Shown: piece after piece, positions 22,327 through 34,034 of the stretch | How positions within the stretch are numbered: the stretch's first letter is position 1 | How the letters are laid out: every line of letters starts with the position of its first letter | NCBI GenBank assembly: GCA_964019695.1 | Contig: OZ026525.1 | Span: 92,847,779-92,911,778, forward strand | Origin: Loripinus fragilis | Taxonomy: Eukaryota; Mollusca; Bivalvia; Lucinida; Lucinidae | DNA length: 64,000 bases | Direction: 5' to 3' | Translations under genes and position numbers: made by a program | Notes under the pieces: model-generated | The model's input: only the letters and a program-made list of their open reading frames with translations | The model's database searches: none | Told to the model about the DNA's origin: nothing

Positions 22327-24238
22327 TATGTCGATGGGCATGGTTGTCATACAGCCCTACATTTCGGTGTCAAAGCTAAAGAAAAATCAAGACAAAGTTC
22401 CTACGTTGTACTGGTTACCTAAACTCCATAAAAACATATAAAGCAAGACTTATTGCTAATTCTAGTTCTTTTACGACAACAGAACTTTCTAAATTGTTAA
22501 ACATGTGTCTTACAGCTATTAAAAACATGTTATCAAGTATTGTGAAAAGGTATATGAGGGATCCGGTAAAAACCTATTTTAGTCTATTAAGAATTCTGAT
22601 GAAATTTTAGATAAACTTAAAGCTAGAGATTTCTATGAGACCAGTTTGTCTACTTATGACTTTTCTACTTTTTACACTACTTTACCTCATATTTTAATTA
22701 AAGATAAACTTATTAATCCTATTGTAAGAACCTTCCAGAGAGAAGGCTCTTATTACCTTGCATGTAACGACAGAAATGCATTTTTAACTTCAGAAAAAAA
22801 ACTAGAAATTATCACACATGGTCATGTCAAAATGTATATGATGCGCTGACCTTTTTGTTGGACAACATTTTTATTCGATTTGGCACCCAGCTGTAAAGAC
22901 AAGTAGTTGGGATTCCTATGGGCACTAATTGTGCTCCCCTGGTTGCAGATTTATTCCTGTTTTGTTATGAGAGGGACTTTATGATGCCTCTTTCTGATGA
23001 TAAGCAGACTGATGTCATTAACGTTTAACACTACTTCTAGATATTTGGACGATATTCTGAACATTAATTATGTTTTTTGACAATATGGTAAGCCAAATAT
23101 ACCCTTCAGAGAGCTCCAACTTAATAAAGCCAATAGCTCTGATACCAAAGCCGCATTTAAGATTATCATTTGTCAATTTATAATGATATTGTTTCTACAA
23201 AAAATTATGATAAACGACTTTGAATTTAAAATTGTCAATTTCCCATTTTTAGATGGCAATGTTCCTCGCTCTACATCCTATGGAGTCTATATCTCTCAAC
23301 TTATTCGTTTTGCTAGAGCATCTAGCTGTGTTGCTGTCTTCAACACTAGCAATAAATTGTTAACTCAGAAACGTTCTTAAACAAGGCTATCGGTATCATA
23401 AACTTTGCATTACCTTTTCTAAATTTTACAGAAGATACTATTATTTGATATCTAAATTAAAGTTGGACTTAAATTTCTCTTGCGCCAAGGACTTTCGGAA
23501 CCTGATTCTATGGTGACTTGGTGTATTTATTGAAGAAGATCATTGGCTCTAATAATTTTCCAGCGCAGTTCATTAAAATAATTTCTCATTATAAAAAGAT
23601 TGGCCATAATATTAATGTATTGCAACAAACTGCATGTTTGGTGGTCAACCCAATCACGGTTGGTCACATTGCTTTCCTCTTTAATTGCACGCCGGTGGGT
23701 TGGACTTCAGACTCTATGATGGTTCCAACTTAAAGACTTATCCATTGATGAGATGGTAGGGGCCTGATGCATTGGCTGTTTGTTGGGCCCACCAGGGTTT
23801 ACCTGTTGGATTTCTTTTGCTCCGGTATTCAGTTTTATTAACTGTTGGGTCCTTATCTTTGCTTTGTCTCCTTGTTATATCTTGATTTATATGTTTTAGG
23901 AGATGATGCATTGACAAGTTAGGGGACTTTCATGCAAACCAAACATCTATGTGTCTTGATCCACATCTGAAATTAGGATGAGGTTGGCGCCGTGAAAACG
24001 GTTTAAGCCATCCAGTAAAATACTTTACTGACCGTTCCAAGGCAGTACTTCTTTTGTGGATCTTTTATGTTTTTCTGTCTTGTGCTTGCTATGCCTTTGT
24101 GCGCGTCTGTTTATAGGTGCCATGTGGTCACCAGCTGGGAAAGGACTGACCTATTGGCTCTCGTGGGTGGTGTCTAACTGTAAGTTTGTTACTTTGCCAT
24201 TGGTATCTTAATGTATCGATTCCTGATCTTTGCACACA
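22327..24238 (+). pseudogene. Decayed Penelope-like retroelement, 5'-truncated copy 2
   Basis: This is the plus-strand relative of the element at 47697-51737. It begins within the reverse transcriptase (V-D-G-H-G-C-H region) and keeps recognisable motif A (S-T-Y-D-F-S-T-F-Y-T-T-L-P-H near 22650), motif B (G-I-P-M-G-T-N-C-A-P near 22910), and a shifted Y-L-D-D block near 23040. It ends with the C-terminal block L-Q-Q-T-A-C-L-V-V-N-P-I-T-V and a 3' UTR ending CCTGATCTTTGCA. Many frameshifts and stops, including TAA, show it is dead. The endonuclease and CxC regions are absent. It splits a minisatellite array. Confidence 0.9.
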
Positions 24239-24249
24239 TATTTACTTCT

Positions 24250-25565
24250 ATCATACAGGGTCGCGAGGCAGAATCTACAATACACAATCACAGAAATATT
24301 AATAACAGTATCCCCTCACATTATAGTGGTAAGACACTGCAGCTACAGGGTCGTGGTGGAAATCTATCTTACACATCACAGATATATTAACAACAGTTAC
24401 CCCTCACCTTATAATGGATAGAAACTGAAGCTACCAGGTCGCGAGGCAGAATCTACAATACACAATCACAGAAATATTAATAACAGTATCCCCTCACATT
24501 ATAGTGGTAAGACACTGCAGCTACAGGGTCGTGGTGGAAATCTATCTTACACATCACAAATATATTAACAACAGTTACCCCTCACCTTATAATGGATAGA
24601 AACTGCAACTACCGGGTCGTGAGGGAGAAACAACAATACACAATGATCACAGAAATATTAAAAAAAGAATCATCGCATTAGAACGGACAGAAACCAAAAC
24701 TACTGTGTCATAAGGGAGAAACTGCCATACACAATCACAGAAATATGAACAACAGTATCCCCTCACATTAAAATGGACATAAACTTCAGGTACCAGATCA
24801 TAAGGGAGAAACTACCATACACAATCACAGAAATATTAACAACAGTATCCCCTCACATTTTAATGGACAGCAACTGTAGCTGCCAGACCATAAGGGAGAA
24901 ACTACCAAACACTATTACAGAAATATTAACACTAGTATCACCTCACCTTAAAATGGACAGAAACTGCAGCTACCAGGTCGTGAGGGAGTAACTACAATAC
25001 ACTATTATCACAGAAATATTAAAAAGAGAATCACCGCATGAGAACGTACAGAAACCGCAGCTAAGGTAATAAGGGAGAACCTACCATTCACAATCACAGA
25101 AATATTACAAACAGGATCGCCACATTTTAAATGGACAGCTAACACTGCTACAGGGTCGTAAGAGAGAAACTACCATATATTGAAGAAAATATCACAACAT
25201 TTGGAGAGACAGAAATTGCAGCTACTGTGAGGGAAAAACTACTCCACACAATCACAGAAATATAACAACAGAATAGCTGCATTAGAACGGACTGAAACCG
25301 CAGCAACCGAATTTTGATCGGGAAACAACCATACGCAATCACAGAAATATTAAAGACAGAATCATCACATAAGAAGGACAGAAACCACAGCTACTGGGTC
25401 GTGAGCGAGAAATTAGCATACACAATGGTGGTAGCAATCCTACGCTAACAACAACAACAGAGTCGTAGCTGTAGAAGAGAACCTACCAATCATGGATACA
25501 GAAATATTTACAACAGATTCGCAACCTTAGGAATGACAGAAATCACAGTTACAGGGCGTGAGGGA
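24250..25565. repeat. Minisatellite superfamily block 3 (~87-bp monomer)
   Basis: Units contain CACAATCACAGAAATATTAA, CAACAGTATCCCCTCACATT, AATGGACAGAAACTGCAGCT and GTCGTGAGGGAGAAACTACC. The first two units are duplicated almost exactly as a ~177-bp pair (24255-24430 and 24430-24605), evidence of recent local expansion. The array resumes directly after the Penelope-like insertion. Confidence 0.9.
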
Positions 25566-25569
25566 GAAC

Positions 25570-25893
25570 CATTTGGTTTGGTTTGTTGCTTTAAATCCCA
25601 TGCAACAGCTATGGTAATGTTGGGACAGTTAGTTTACCTACCACACTTCTTACCTAGGCAAGCTTGAACAAGCGGTTAACCAAATACGTTGTGCAATACT
25701 TACGTTGTAACTGACAGCAGCTCTTCTTGAATGGTTCAGGGGAAGGAGGAGAGTGACCGTAGAACATATTTCATGATCAATCTGCATGAACGTATGAACA
25801 AGGCTGGAATGGAACTTGCGACCCCTGCATCTACAGCTAGATACACATCTGTAGTCAGACACGTTTCAGACTGCTCTATGTGGCCCAGTGAGG
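25570..25893 (-). mobile_element. tRNA-derived SINE of a second family
   Basis: Read on the minus strand: a head GGGCCACATAGAGCAGTCTG, a B-box-like GGGGTCGCAAGTTCCATTCC, a long body, and a tail of AACAAACCAAACCAAA. The head and body differ from the SINE at 8666. It interrupts the minisatellite field between blocks 3 and 4. Confidence 0.7.
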
Positions 25894-26165
25894 GATAATC
25901 GCCAAACACAATCACAGAAATATTAAAAACAGAATAAACACATTAAAATGGACAGACACTGCAGATACCGAGTTGTTAGGGAAAAACTATCATACACAAT
26001 TACAGAAACATAAAAACAGAATAAACACATGAAAATGGACAAACACTGCAGATACTGGGTTGTTAGGGAAAAACTATCATACACAATTACAAAAATAATA
26101 ACAACAGAATCACAATATTAGGAAGGACAGAAACTGCAGCTTTCGGGTCGAAGGTGAAACTACCT
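25894..26165. repeat. Minisatellite superfamily block 4
   Basis: Three monomers with AATCACAGAAATATTAAAAAC, AATGGACAGACACTGCAGAT and TTGTTAGGGAAAAACTATCA. The field ends here. Confidence 0.85.
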
Positions 26166-26221
26166 GATAGTTTGTCATCTGATATTTTTTTTAATTAAGA
26201 AATCATCCAGGATATCATCTG

Positions 26222-26330
26222 CGGTGTGAAACAGTTTTGACACAGATTCAGCCCCACTTTTATTCATTCCCGATCTGGGTCCAACCTGTTTGCAAAGGTT
26301 AACAACATATTACAAAATTTGCCCCCCATG
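26222..26330. repeat. Short palindromic dispersed repeat, diverged copy
   Basis: GATCTGGGTCCAACCTGTTTGCAAAGG matches the right half and tail of the 13500-13592 repeat in shorter segments; the left arm is diverged. Confidence 0.65.
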
Positions 26331-26639
26331 GCAATTAGTTAAGGATAACATCAACCATAAATATATTAATTGTAAGTTCGCCTGAGCCAAACTCTCAGGG
26401 TTGAGCTTATATTATACCAATGACTCTGGCAGTACAGAAGTAAAAACCAGAATTAATCTAAGCTTTCCATGCCACCTTATCACTTTAAGACTATAAACAA
26501 TATGAATTTACCAAACTAGCACATTATATTCCAAACAAAGGGGAATATTATAATAGACTTTGGATGTCTGACCCAATTAATTTGAACTACATGCTAAATG
26601 CAATAAATTAATAAATATGGACTTTTAATATGGCGCCAA

Positions 26640-27035
<396 letters not shown>

Positions 27036-27379
27036 ATAGGTGGCAAACGCCAACTCCACACTTCCGCTTAACCTTCTACTAACCGTTCAACGCTCTACCA
27101 AATGAACTACTGAACTCCACTGTTTGAATATATGTACGTCCGAATTCCTTGCTCTAAATGCATACATGCGTAAGTAAATGTATAACGTCGATGAACAGAT
27201 CATACAACATTTAGCATTCTTATCAATGTCTAAACATTTTAAGTATTGACCCCATTAATTCGACTTGATAAGACAATTAGTAGAACACCTTGTGACCTCG
27301 ATGTTTGACAAATGTCCCCATGGCAGCAAATTTGATGCTATTAAAACACCAATGAAGGCACAAAACCGTGATACAAATT

Positions 27380-27690
27380 TATGAAAAAAAAACAGGTAAC
27401 AATCCAACATTAGATCTTGCCAATATAAAAGCATATTGAGAGTTGGTGAAATTCTATCCATGTGTTCCAAGATATAGATCTGATATCAATCAAGTGCCAT
27501 AACTTCGTTACAAATTTTAGAAAATGATAGATAATTGACAAGTAACAATCTCAATCTTAATCGTGCAAATATCTAAGCATATACAAAGTTTGGCAAAATG
27601 GTGTCCATTTGTGCTAGGATATCGAATGCAAATGGAATTCTGACATCAATCAAATATCATTATAGCAAGTGTCCCTTCAGTAATATAGTT
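27380..27690. repeat. Two-copy tandem repeat, ~145 bp
   Basis: ACAGGTAACAATCCAACATT...CCATGTGTTCCAAGATATAG is followed by ACAAGTAACAATCTCAATCT...CCATTTGTGCTAGGATATCG. Each is linked to a GACATCAATCAA-like or GATATCAATCAAGTGCCATA segment. Old, diverged, non-coding. Confidence 0.65.
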
Positions 27691-28409
27691 TTCAAATATG
27701 TTACTGGAAGCTTGGAGGCATATAGGTATACGAAGTTAATTTAATTTACTTAGGTGCATCTTAGTGCTCATTTCCCTTCCACCATAGCCTCTTCTTCGGT
27801 TTGGCACTTTTAGAAGAAGAAGAAGAATAAGAAGAAGAAGAAGACTCATAAGGGACTTTAACAGACATGGGGTGCGCTGAAGCAGTAATAGGGAATTATA
27901 ATGGAAGGTGTTAGTTTTTATACCTTATCTTTTGAAATTATAAAAGAAGATTTCTTGTGCAAACAAATGTTTTACCTAAATATTTAACGATTATTCTGAT
28001 ATATTTTTTATGAATTTCCCTCTGCAAACTCTTCTTCCTTTTTGATGGTTTTTGATAGAACCCTAAGAATGATTGAATTATATAGTATAACAGGCTTTTT
28101 GAGATCAGCTCATTGGTAGATATTCAGTCATAGTTATTAAAGTATTCAATATATTTTCCCTGTGCAAATGGGACACTATGCTCAGTTCAATTGCAAACAA
28201 ATTGATATATTTTTCATACAATTAAATTTTAAATTTGATGTAGCCTTTTGAATTTTTCCTGATACAACCCTTTGACTTTTTTCAAATACTTTCAAAGCAT
28301 TACGGAGTTATAGTCTATTTTAGCAACTGTATCCAAGGTAACAACAGGTATTGACCACACATACACTTTAGTAATCGCGTGTCTGTAACTTAGCTTTTTT
28401 GAGCGTGAA

Positions 28410-28414
28410 AGACT

Positions 28415-28454
<40 letters not shown>

Positions 28455-28458
28455 TTCT
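28410..28458. repeat. (ATTT)n microsatellite
   Basis: About 11 TTTA units. Confidence 0.95.
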
Positions 28459-28799
28459 ATAAAGTTGCGCTTGATCAGGGTCACTGTTTGCATCAAGAAT
28501 ATTCTATTAAAATTTAAATAAAAAATAAAAATACCCCCCAACTTTTTTTACTTTTTTTTATGAGTTTGAATTTTTTTCCGTCTAGTTCTTTTTATTTCTA
28601 TAATCCTGTTACAGAAGGGTATCCAGCCATACATACAGTACATACATACATGAGCACCCTTAAACAATACTCTCCCTGACAGCCTGGATCCTGTCGTAGA
28701 TATATGTTTAGTTAAGAAAAAAATTCAGGAAGGGTTCTCCTTCGCTCAAAACGACTCCTAAACATATGTTGGTATATATATGCAGTAAAGATATCTACT

Positions 28800-29020
28800 G
28801 TAGTGCCAACCAAGAATGAGAGTGACATTGTGCCTTGTTTACAATTGTTAAGTAAAACATTAACTTGTACACTCCATCTGAGCTATTGTGAATCGATAGA
28901 TCACTCGCGTATTAATCCTATCCTGTGGATAGGATCAATACACAAGTGAAATATCAATTCTAAGTCCGATTACCCTGCAAACAAAACACGAGGTCACTGT
29001 AACTCCCGGCTGGCAGGACA
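28800..29020. mobile_element. Large palindromic (MITE-like) element, copy 1
   Basis: The outer arms GTAGTGCCAACCAAGAATGA and CCCGGCTGGCAGGAC are imperfectly complementary. The inner arms ATCGATAGATCAC...ATTAATCCTATCC and GGATAGGATCAATACACAAG pair well. The copy at 56900-57134 is better matched. No coding capacity. Confidence 0.8.
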
Positions 29021-29254
29021 ATATATAATAAAGATAAAAACAGTATGCACTGGCTTTCATTTTTATCCCTACTACATATTTAATATTTATACAGTAATAC
29101 AAACTAAAAAGAAACAAGACATTTTTGTATGGTATACTTTTCCTGGTCCTGAGGCTGTACTGGTTACTATAATGAATTACTAATACATGTATTTCAGAGT
29201 GTCATTTTTATTCTTGGTATATGAGGGTTGGTATGTATGCTTATATACCTATGC

Positions 29255-32200
29255 TTAATTATTAAGTAGTATTTCATATGGTTCCCAATTTTTATTAAAC
29301 TCTGTTAGTTCATTATTTGACAAAGCAATATCTTTAAGTATTTTGAACAATTGATAAAGCTTCTTCTTGTAAACTTCTAGGACCAAGTGACGTTCATTAC
29401 AGCGCGTTGTGTATATGTAGTATTTGGCATAGAGTATTATGATATTAAGTGGTTTTGTTATAGTATTTAATCTATCCGGACCAAAAATAAAAAATTCCTC
29501 CACAAAGTCACACTGTATTTCATAATTATTCAGCCATTGTAACAATTTCTTCAAAAAAGTTTGAATCCTCTCACAGGTCCAGAAGAGATGGGCAATTGTT
29601 TCTTTTTGGGAATGACAGTAATAGCACAATGAGTCTCTCTTTATTTTCATTTTAAAGAGAAGATTGTTTGTCACTAAAATATTATGATAAATAGTCGTCT
29701 GAAACCATTGTATAGCTGGATATTTTATTATATGAAGGGGGTAGTTGTAAATTTTCTTCCATTCTTGGTCTGTGAAATTAAATTTCTCATTCCATCTTTT
29801 TTTACTTGTCGGTTCATCATAGTTTTTATTCAGTTCATTATACATTGCTTGTGTCCCTGAATTTTGTTGCAGAAAAACTTTGATATGACTTGGTATGAAT
29901 GGATCATGTACTTTTTTGGTTAATCTTATTTGTGTATGTGATAGAAAGTGTTATAGTGAGTCTATAAATCCTTAATATTTTAAAATGCTCAACGGGCTGC
30001 CATCAATTTCAACTTCTTGATAGCTATAAAAGCTTTCATTCTGGTTCACCAGATCATTCACAAATCTAATACCTTTATCATACCATGTTTTATAAAAACA
30101 TATTTTCTATCTATTTTAATATTTCTGTTATAGAACAGAGGACTTTTTAAAATTTGTTCTTCACATATTTCTGTTTTATAATTTATATCAAGAAAAGACT
30201 TTAGTACATCTTTCCAAAACTGATTATTCAATGTGCTTAAAATATCCTGAATATATTCTACATTGCATGATGTCAACATTTCCAGATTTATGTGTATTTT
30301 TATTATTTCTTGCCATTTATTTTCATTTAAAAAAAGCCTTCTTATCCAAGTAGATTTTAATGCACTTACAAAGGCATTTAGGTTTATCATATTCAATCCT
30401 CCTTCTATATACTTCATTATCACAACTGTTTTTTTTTAATTTTTGGATTTTTATTCCATAAGAAATCGTACAGAGTTTTATTTATAGTTTCATATATTTC
30501 GACATCTGGATTTGGTAGAGATGTAAAAAGAAGATTAAATATTGGTATAACAAGAGTTTTAATTACAGGTGATAAACTTCGTTTATTCCACTGTTTTAGT
30601 ATCTTTTCCATTTGTGTTACTTTTGGTATATAATCATTTTCTATCATCTTATCTAAATCTGTATTGAAAAGAATCCCTAGTAAATTAAATTGGTTACTAC
30701 CCCATGAAAAGTTCCACTTTGTTTTTATTGACCTGGTACTAAATTTTTCTGAACCAATCCACACCAGTTGTGTCTTATCGAAGTTTATATTTAACCCTGA
30801 TATTTTTGAAAACCTTGAGAGCTCTTCAAGAGTCTGATTGAGAGATCTTTCTGTGCCATCTAGCGTTGCTGAAGTGTCATCTGAGTACTGTGATATTGTT
30901 AATTCAATATTATTGAAATTTATGCCTTTTATTGTTTTGTTTTTCCTTATCTTTGTTGCAAGGAATTCAGCACAAATCAAAAAAGGTATGGAGAGAGGGG
31001 GTCGCCTTGACGACATCCACGCTCTATGTTAAAAAAGAAGACATATGTCCAGATACAGATACTGCTAAGGATATATTTTTATAGCATACTTTTACCCATT
31101 TTCCGATCGAGTCCCCAAAATTTAGATGTTCAAGTGCTGTGTGTAAGAAATTCCATGATAGAGAGTCAAACGCTTTTTCAAAATCCATCAGCAGAAATAG
31201 TCCTGGAGTATTCTTTTCATCTGTAAATTTCATCATGTCATATATTATTCGTATATTTTCCACAATGGATCTACCCTTTATAAAACCTGTTTGATCTTTA
31301 TTTAATTCTATTGGCAATAGTACCTGATGCAAGTTTGTATACAGTATCAAGGAGAGTTAACGGTCTCCAGTTTTTTAAAAAAAATCTTTGGTTTATTGTC
31401 TTTAGGGATGTAAGTAATAATGCCTTGTTTTTGAGTTATGTATAGTTCTCCAATTGTGTAGCCATGATTCAAGGATCTCAGCACAAAAACTTCTAGCTGT
31501 TTCCATAAAAAACTTTTAAAAATCAGCAGAAAATCCACTTAAACCAGGGCTTTTACCATTTTTCATATTTTTAAGAGTACATGAAATTTCCTTTAGGGTT
31601 AAGAGTCCTTCTAATCTATTAGCTTAGTCATCAGTGATAGTTTTCATAGTTTGCCCTACATATTCATTCAGATTGATATCCTCCAACTCTGAGTCCCTAC
31701 TGGAGTACAAGTTTTTATAGAATTGCTCAGTTTCTTTTAATACTGCATTTTGCTCAATTAGGACAGTTCCTTCATCTTTCTGCAAGCTCTGCATTGTTTT
31801 TGAAATATAATTATGTTTTTCAAGCCCACAAAAGTATTTAGTTGGTCTTTCACCTTTATCTATATACTCTGCTCTTGATCTTATCAGGTTACCTTTTAAT
31901 TTTTCTTGTCTTATGTCATGTAGTTCTGTTTTTAATACGTCCAGTTCTCCAAAATTGTTTTCATTTAAATTGATTTCCAAATATGTGATTTTATTAATAA
32001 GATCTTTTTCTAAATTATTTCGTTGTTTATTTTTAAAACTTGCATAAGAAATTGACCGTCCTCTTAATTCCATTAGCAAAACATCTAAAAACAATTGATC
32101 ATTTATATTAAACTGTATTTCTGTGTTAGGAATATTATCTATTTCATAAATATTATACACTGGTAGGGCATTTTTTTTAACATCCAAAATTTTGTTGTTC

Positions 32201-32354
32201 ATAGTCTTTAAATATTCAAGATCAGTTAGCAGAGAGTTATTATGTTTTCAGTAGGACTTTCCATGAGAAATGTTAGTAAAGTTTAATTCTAATGTTACAA
32301 ATGAGTGGTCTGACCTATAGCTTGCTCCTATTTTACTATCTTTAATATATTGAG
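29255..32354 (-). pseudogene. L1-type LINE: endonuclease end, reverse transcriptase and zinc-knuckle parts
   Basis: Downstream part of a non-LTR retrotransposon ORF2, read on the minus strand. In order: S-D-H-S-F-V-T-L-E-L (end of the APE-type endonuclease, ~32300); Y-I-D-K-G-E-R-P-T-K-Y-F; Q-K-Q-G-I-I-T-Y-I-P-K; I-K-G-R-S-I-V-E-N-I-R-I-I-Y-D; D-F-E-K-A-F-D-S (RT motif A, ~31170); Q-Y-S-D-D-T (RT catalytic Y-x-D-D form, ~30895); and a C-terminal C-Y-Y-C...H-L-F-W-T-C zinc-binding motif (~29600). The pieces lie in at least three frames with stops between, so the element is dead. The motif set fits the L1/Tx1 superfamily; finer assignment needs phylogeny. Confidence 0.9.
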
Positions 32355-32358
32355 ACAT

Positions 32359-32624
32359 AAACCGGTTTAAGCCCTCCAGTTAAATATTTTACTGACCGTT
32401 CCAAGGCGGTACTTCTTTTGTGGATCTTTTATGTTTTTGTTCTGTCTTGTGTTTGCTATGTCTTTGTGCGCGTCTGTTTATATGTGCTTTGTGGTCACCT
32501 GCTGGGAAAGGGCTGACCTCTTGGCTCTCGTTTGTGGTGTCTACTGTGAGTTTGTCACTTTCCCATTGGTATCCTGGGTCAGGTGTGGTACTTGATTGTA
32601 TCGCTTCCTGATCTTTGCACCCTT
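32359..32624 (+). mobile_element. Penelope-like 3' end nested in the LINE
   Basis: This ~266-bp segment is the 3' UTR of the element at 47697-51737 (same blocks: CCAGT(T/A)AAATATTTTACTG, CCGTTCCAAGGCGGTACTTC, GGGTCAGGTGTGGTACTT, CCTGATCTTTGCA). It is inserted opposite to the LINE. ACAT occurs on both sides (32355-32358 and 32625-32628), a likely 4-bp target duplication. Removing the insert restores the LINE frame across L-T-S-E-S-M-S-Q-Y-I-K. Confidence 0.9.
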
Positions 32625-32625
32625 A

Positions 32626-33276
32626 CATACTCTCAGATGTGAGAAAAAAGTCTAATCTAGCCTGCTTAAGCGGGTTTCTTCTCCTCCATGTATAACGTTT
32701 AAGTTGTGGATTACTTTCACGAAAGGGGTCAATAATGTCATTAGTTTCCATGTAATCTAAAAGTAACTCTCTGGATTTGGGGTTATTTATATTTTTGTAA
32801 TTTGAACAATCAATGTATGGATCTAGTACGAGGTAAAAGTCTCCACATATGATATAATCACTATTTCCTATCTCTTTGAGATGCTTAATTATTTTTTGAA
32901 AAGGCTAGGGCTATCAGAGTTTGGACCATATATGTTGATTAAAGTGAATCTTTGTTGCTGAGCTGTTACACCAATCACAAGAAAGTTTCCTTCATTGTCT
33001 TTTATCTGCTTATTAATTTTATATTCTATCTTTTTTTCCAAATAATATTACAACTCCTCTTGCATTTGATCTATAGTTGTTAAAAAGGCACTCTCCTTTC
33101 CATAAATCCAATATTGATCTTTCCTCAGTATCAGTAAAATGTGTCTCTTGAAGACAATAAATGTCACAGTCAGTATTTCTTAATAAATCAAAAATATCTG
33201 TTCTTTTACTTATACCCCCAATACCTTGTGCATTGTATGACAGTATTTTCAACTCAGCCATTTTCATATTGCTCAC
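32626..33276 (-). pseudogene. L1-type LINE: apurinic endonuclease part
   Basis: The N-terminal part of ORF2 starts near the ATG at 33276 and reads K-I-L-S-Y-N-A-Q-G-I-G, then D-I-Y-C-L-Q-E-T-H-F-T: the metal-binding Asn and Glu motifs of the APE-type endonuclease that nicks target DNA. Further on it reads I-I-C-G-D-F-Y-L-V-L-D and R-L-D-F-F-L-T, with frame breaks. The nested Penelope-like fragment separates it from the S-D-H-S motif. No ORF1 was found upstream (above 33276), so the copy is 5'-truncated or lacks it. Confidence 0.9.
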
Positions 33277-33289
33277 AGATTAATTTATT

Positions 33290-33940
33290 ATTTATGTTCC
33301 ATTTAAGTTTTAACAGGACAGCCTCAGTGAACAAGGTAAAAGATAAGTACCATATACAAAAAACAAAAAAACAAAAACATCCTCAAACATCAGCAAACAA
33401 ATAGATAAGTAATCTTGGATTTTTGATTGTGAATTAATTACTGATAGATTCATTGATTAATAGATGGGTAGAAAAGCAGGGGTGTGGAATTTGCAAAATT
33501 CTTTACTGGCACGGGGGCAAGTAAATGGCCATAATATACTTGTCCAAAAACAAAATTTTACTTGTCCCAAAGAAGATTCAGATCAGCTAGCTTCTGAAGA
33601 GTCTGAAGGAGCCAGCTGATCAGGATCCACACTGGTCTCCATAAAGCATGGCATTGTACATTCATAAAATAATTAATTAAAACAGAAATACAGAATTGTA
33701 TTGACTCTATTTATACATGTACTAGCATATAGCAATTTTTAACTTGTCCTGAATGAAATGGGACCAGGTCAGCCATGTCGGGCATGGTATTTCCACACCC
33801 CTGATAGAAAAAGACGAACTTTGACAGAAGCCATTGTTGTAATACGTTAAATACCCCCCAACTTAATATAGAATGGACTTGCCCAAATGCCAAGAGTGGA
33901 AATTCTATCTATAAGATTCTTAACTTGCTATAGTGGCGAT
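33290..33940. other. Gene-free stretch with a dispersed-repeat flavour
   Basis: A CTTTACTGGCACGGGGGCAA...ACTTGTCCCA segment, and later ACTTGTCC...CCACACCCCTGATAG, bracket 33480-33805 and suggest an old mobile repeat. I cannot define its ends. Confidence 0.4.
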
Positions 33941-33944
33941 AAAT

Positions 33945-34030
33945 TTGGTACAAACAGTGTTGATCCAGATCAGGCCCAAAAAAGCGTCAAACTGATCTGG
34001 ATTCAAACTATTTGAGTGAGAAACGTTGAC
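33945..34030. repeat. Short palindromic dispersed repeat
   Basis: GTTGATCCAGATCAGGCCC and AACTGATCTGGATTCAAAC face each other as in the 13500-13592 copy. Confidence 0.75.
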
Positions 34031-34034
34031 GCGC

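Noticed and set aside
24250..25565. CRISPR-like array
   Set aside because: The monomers are contiguous and diverged, without constant repeats separated by unique spacers, and the context is eukaryotic.
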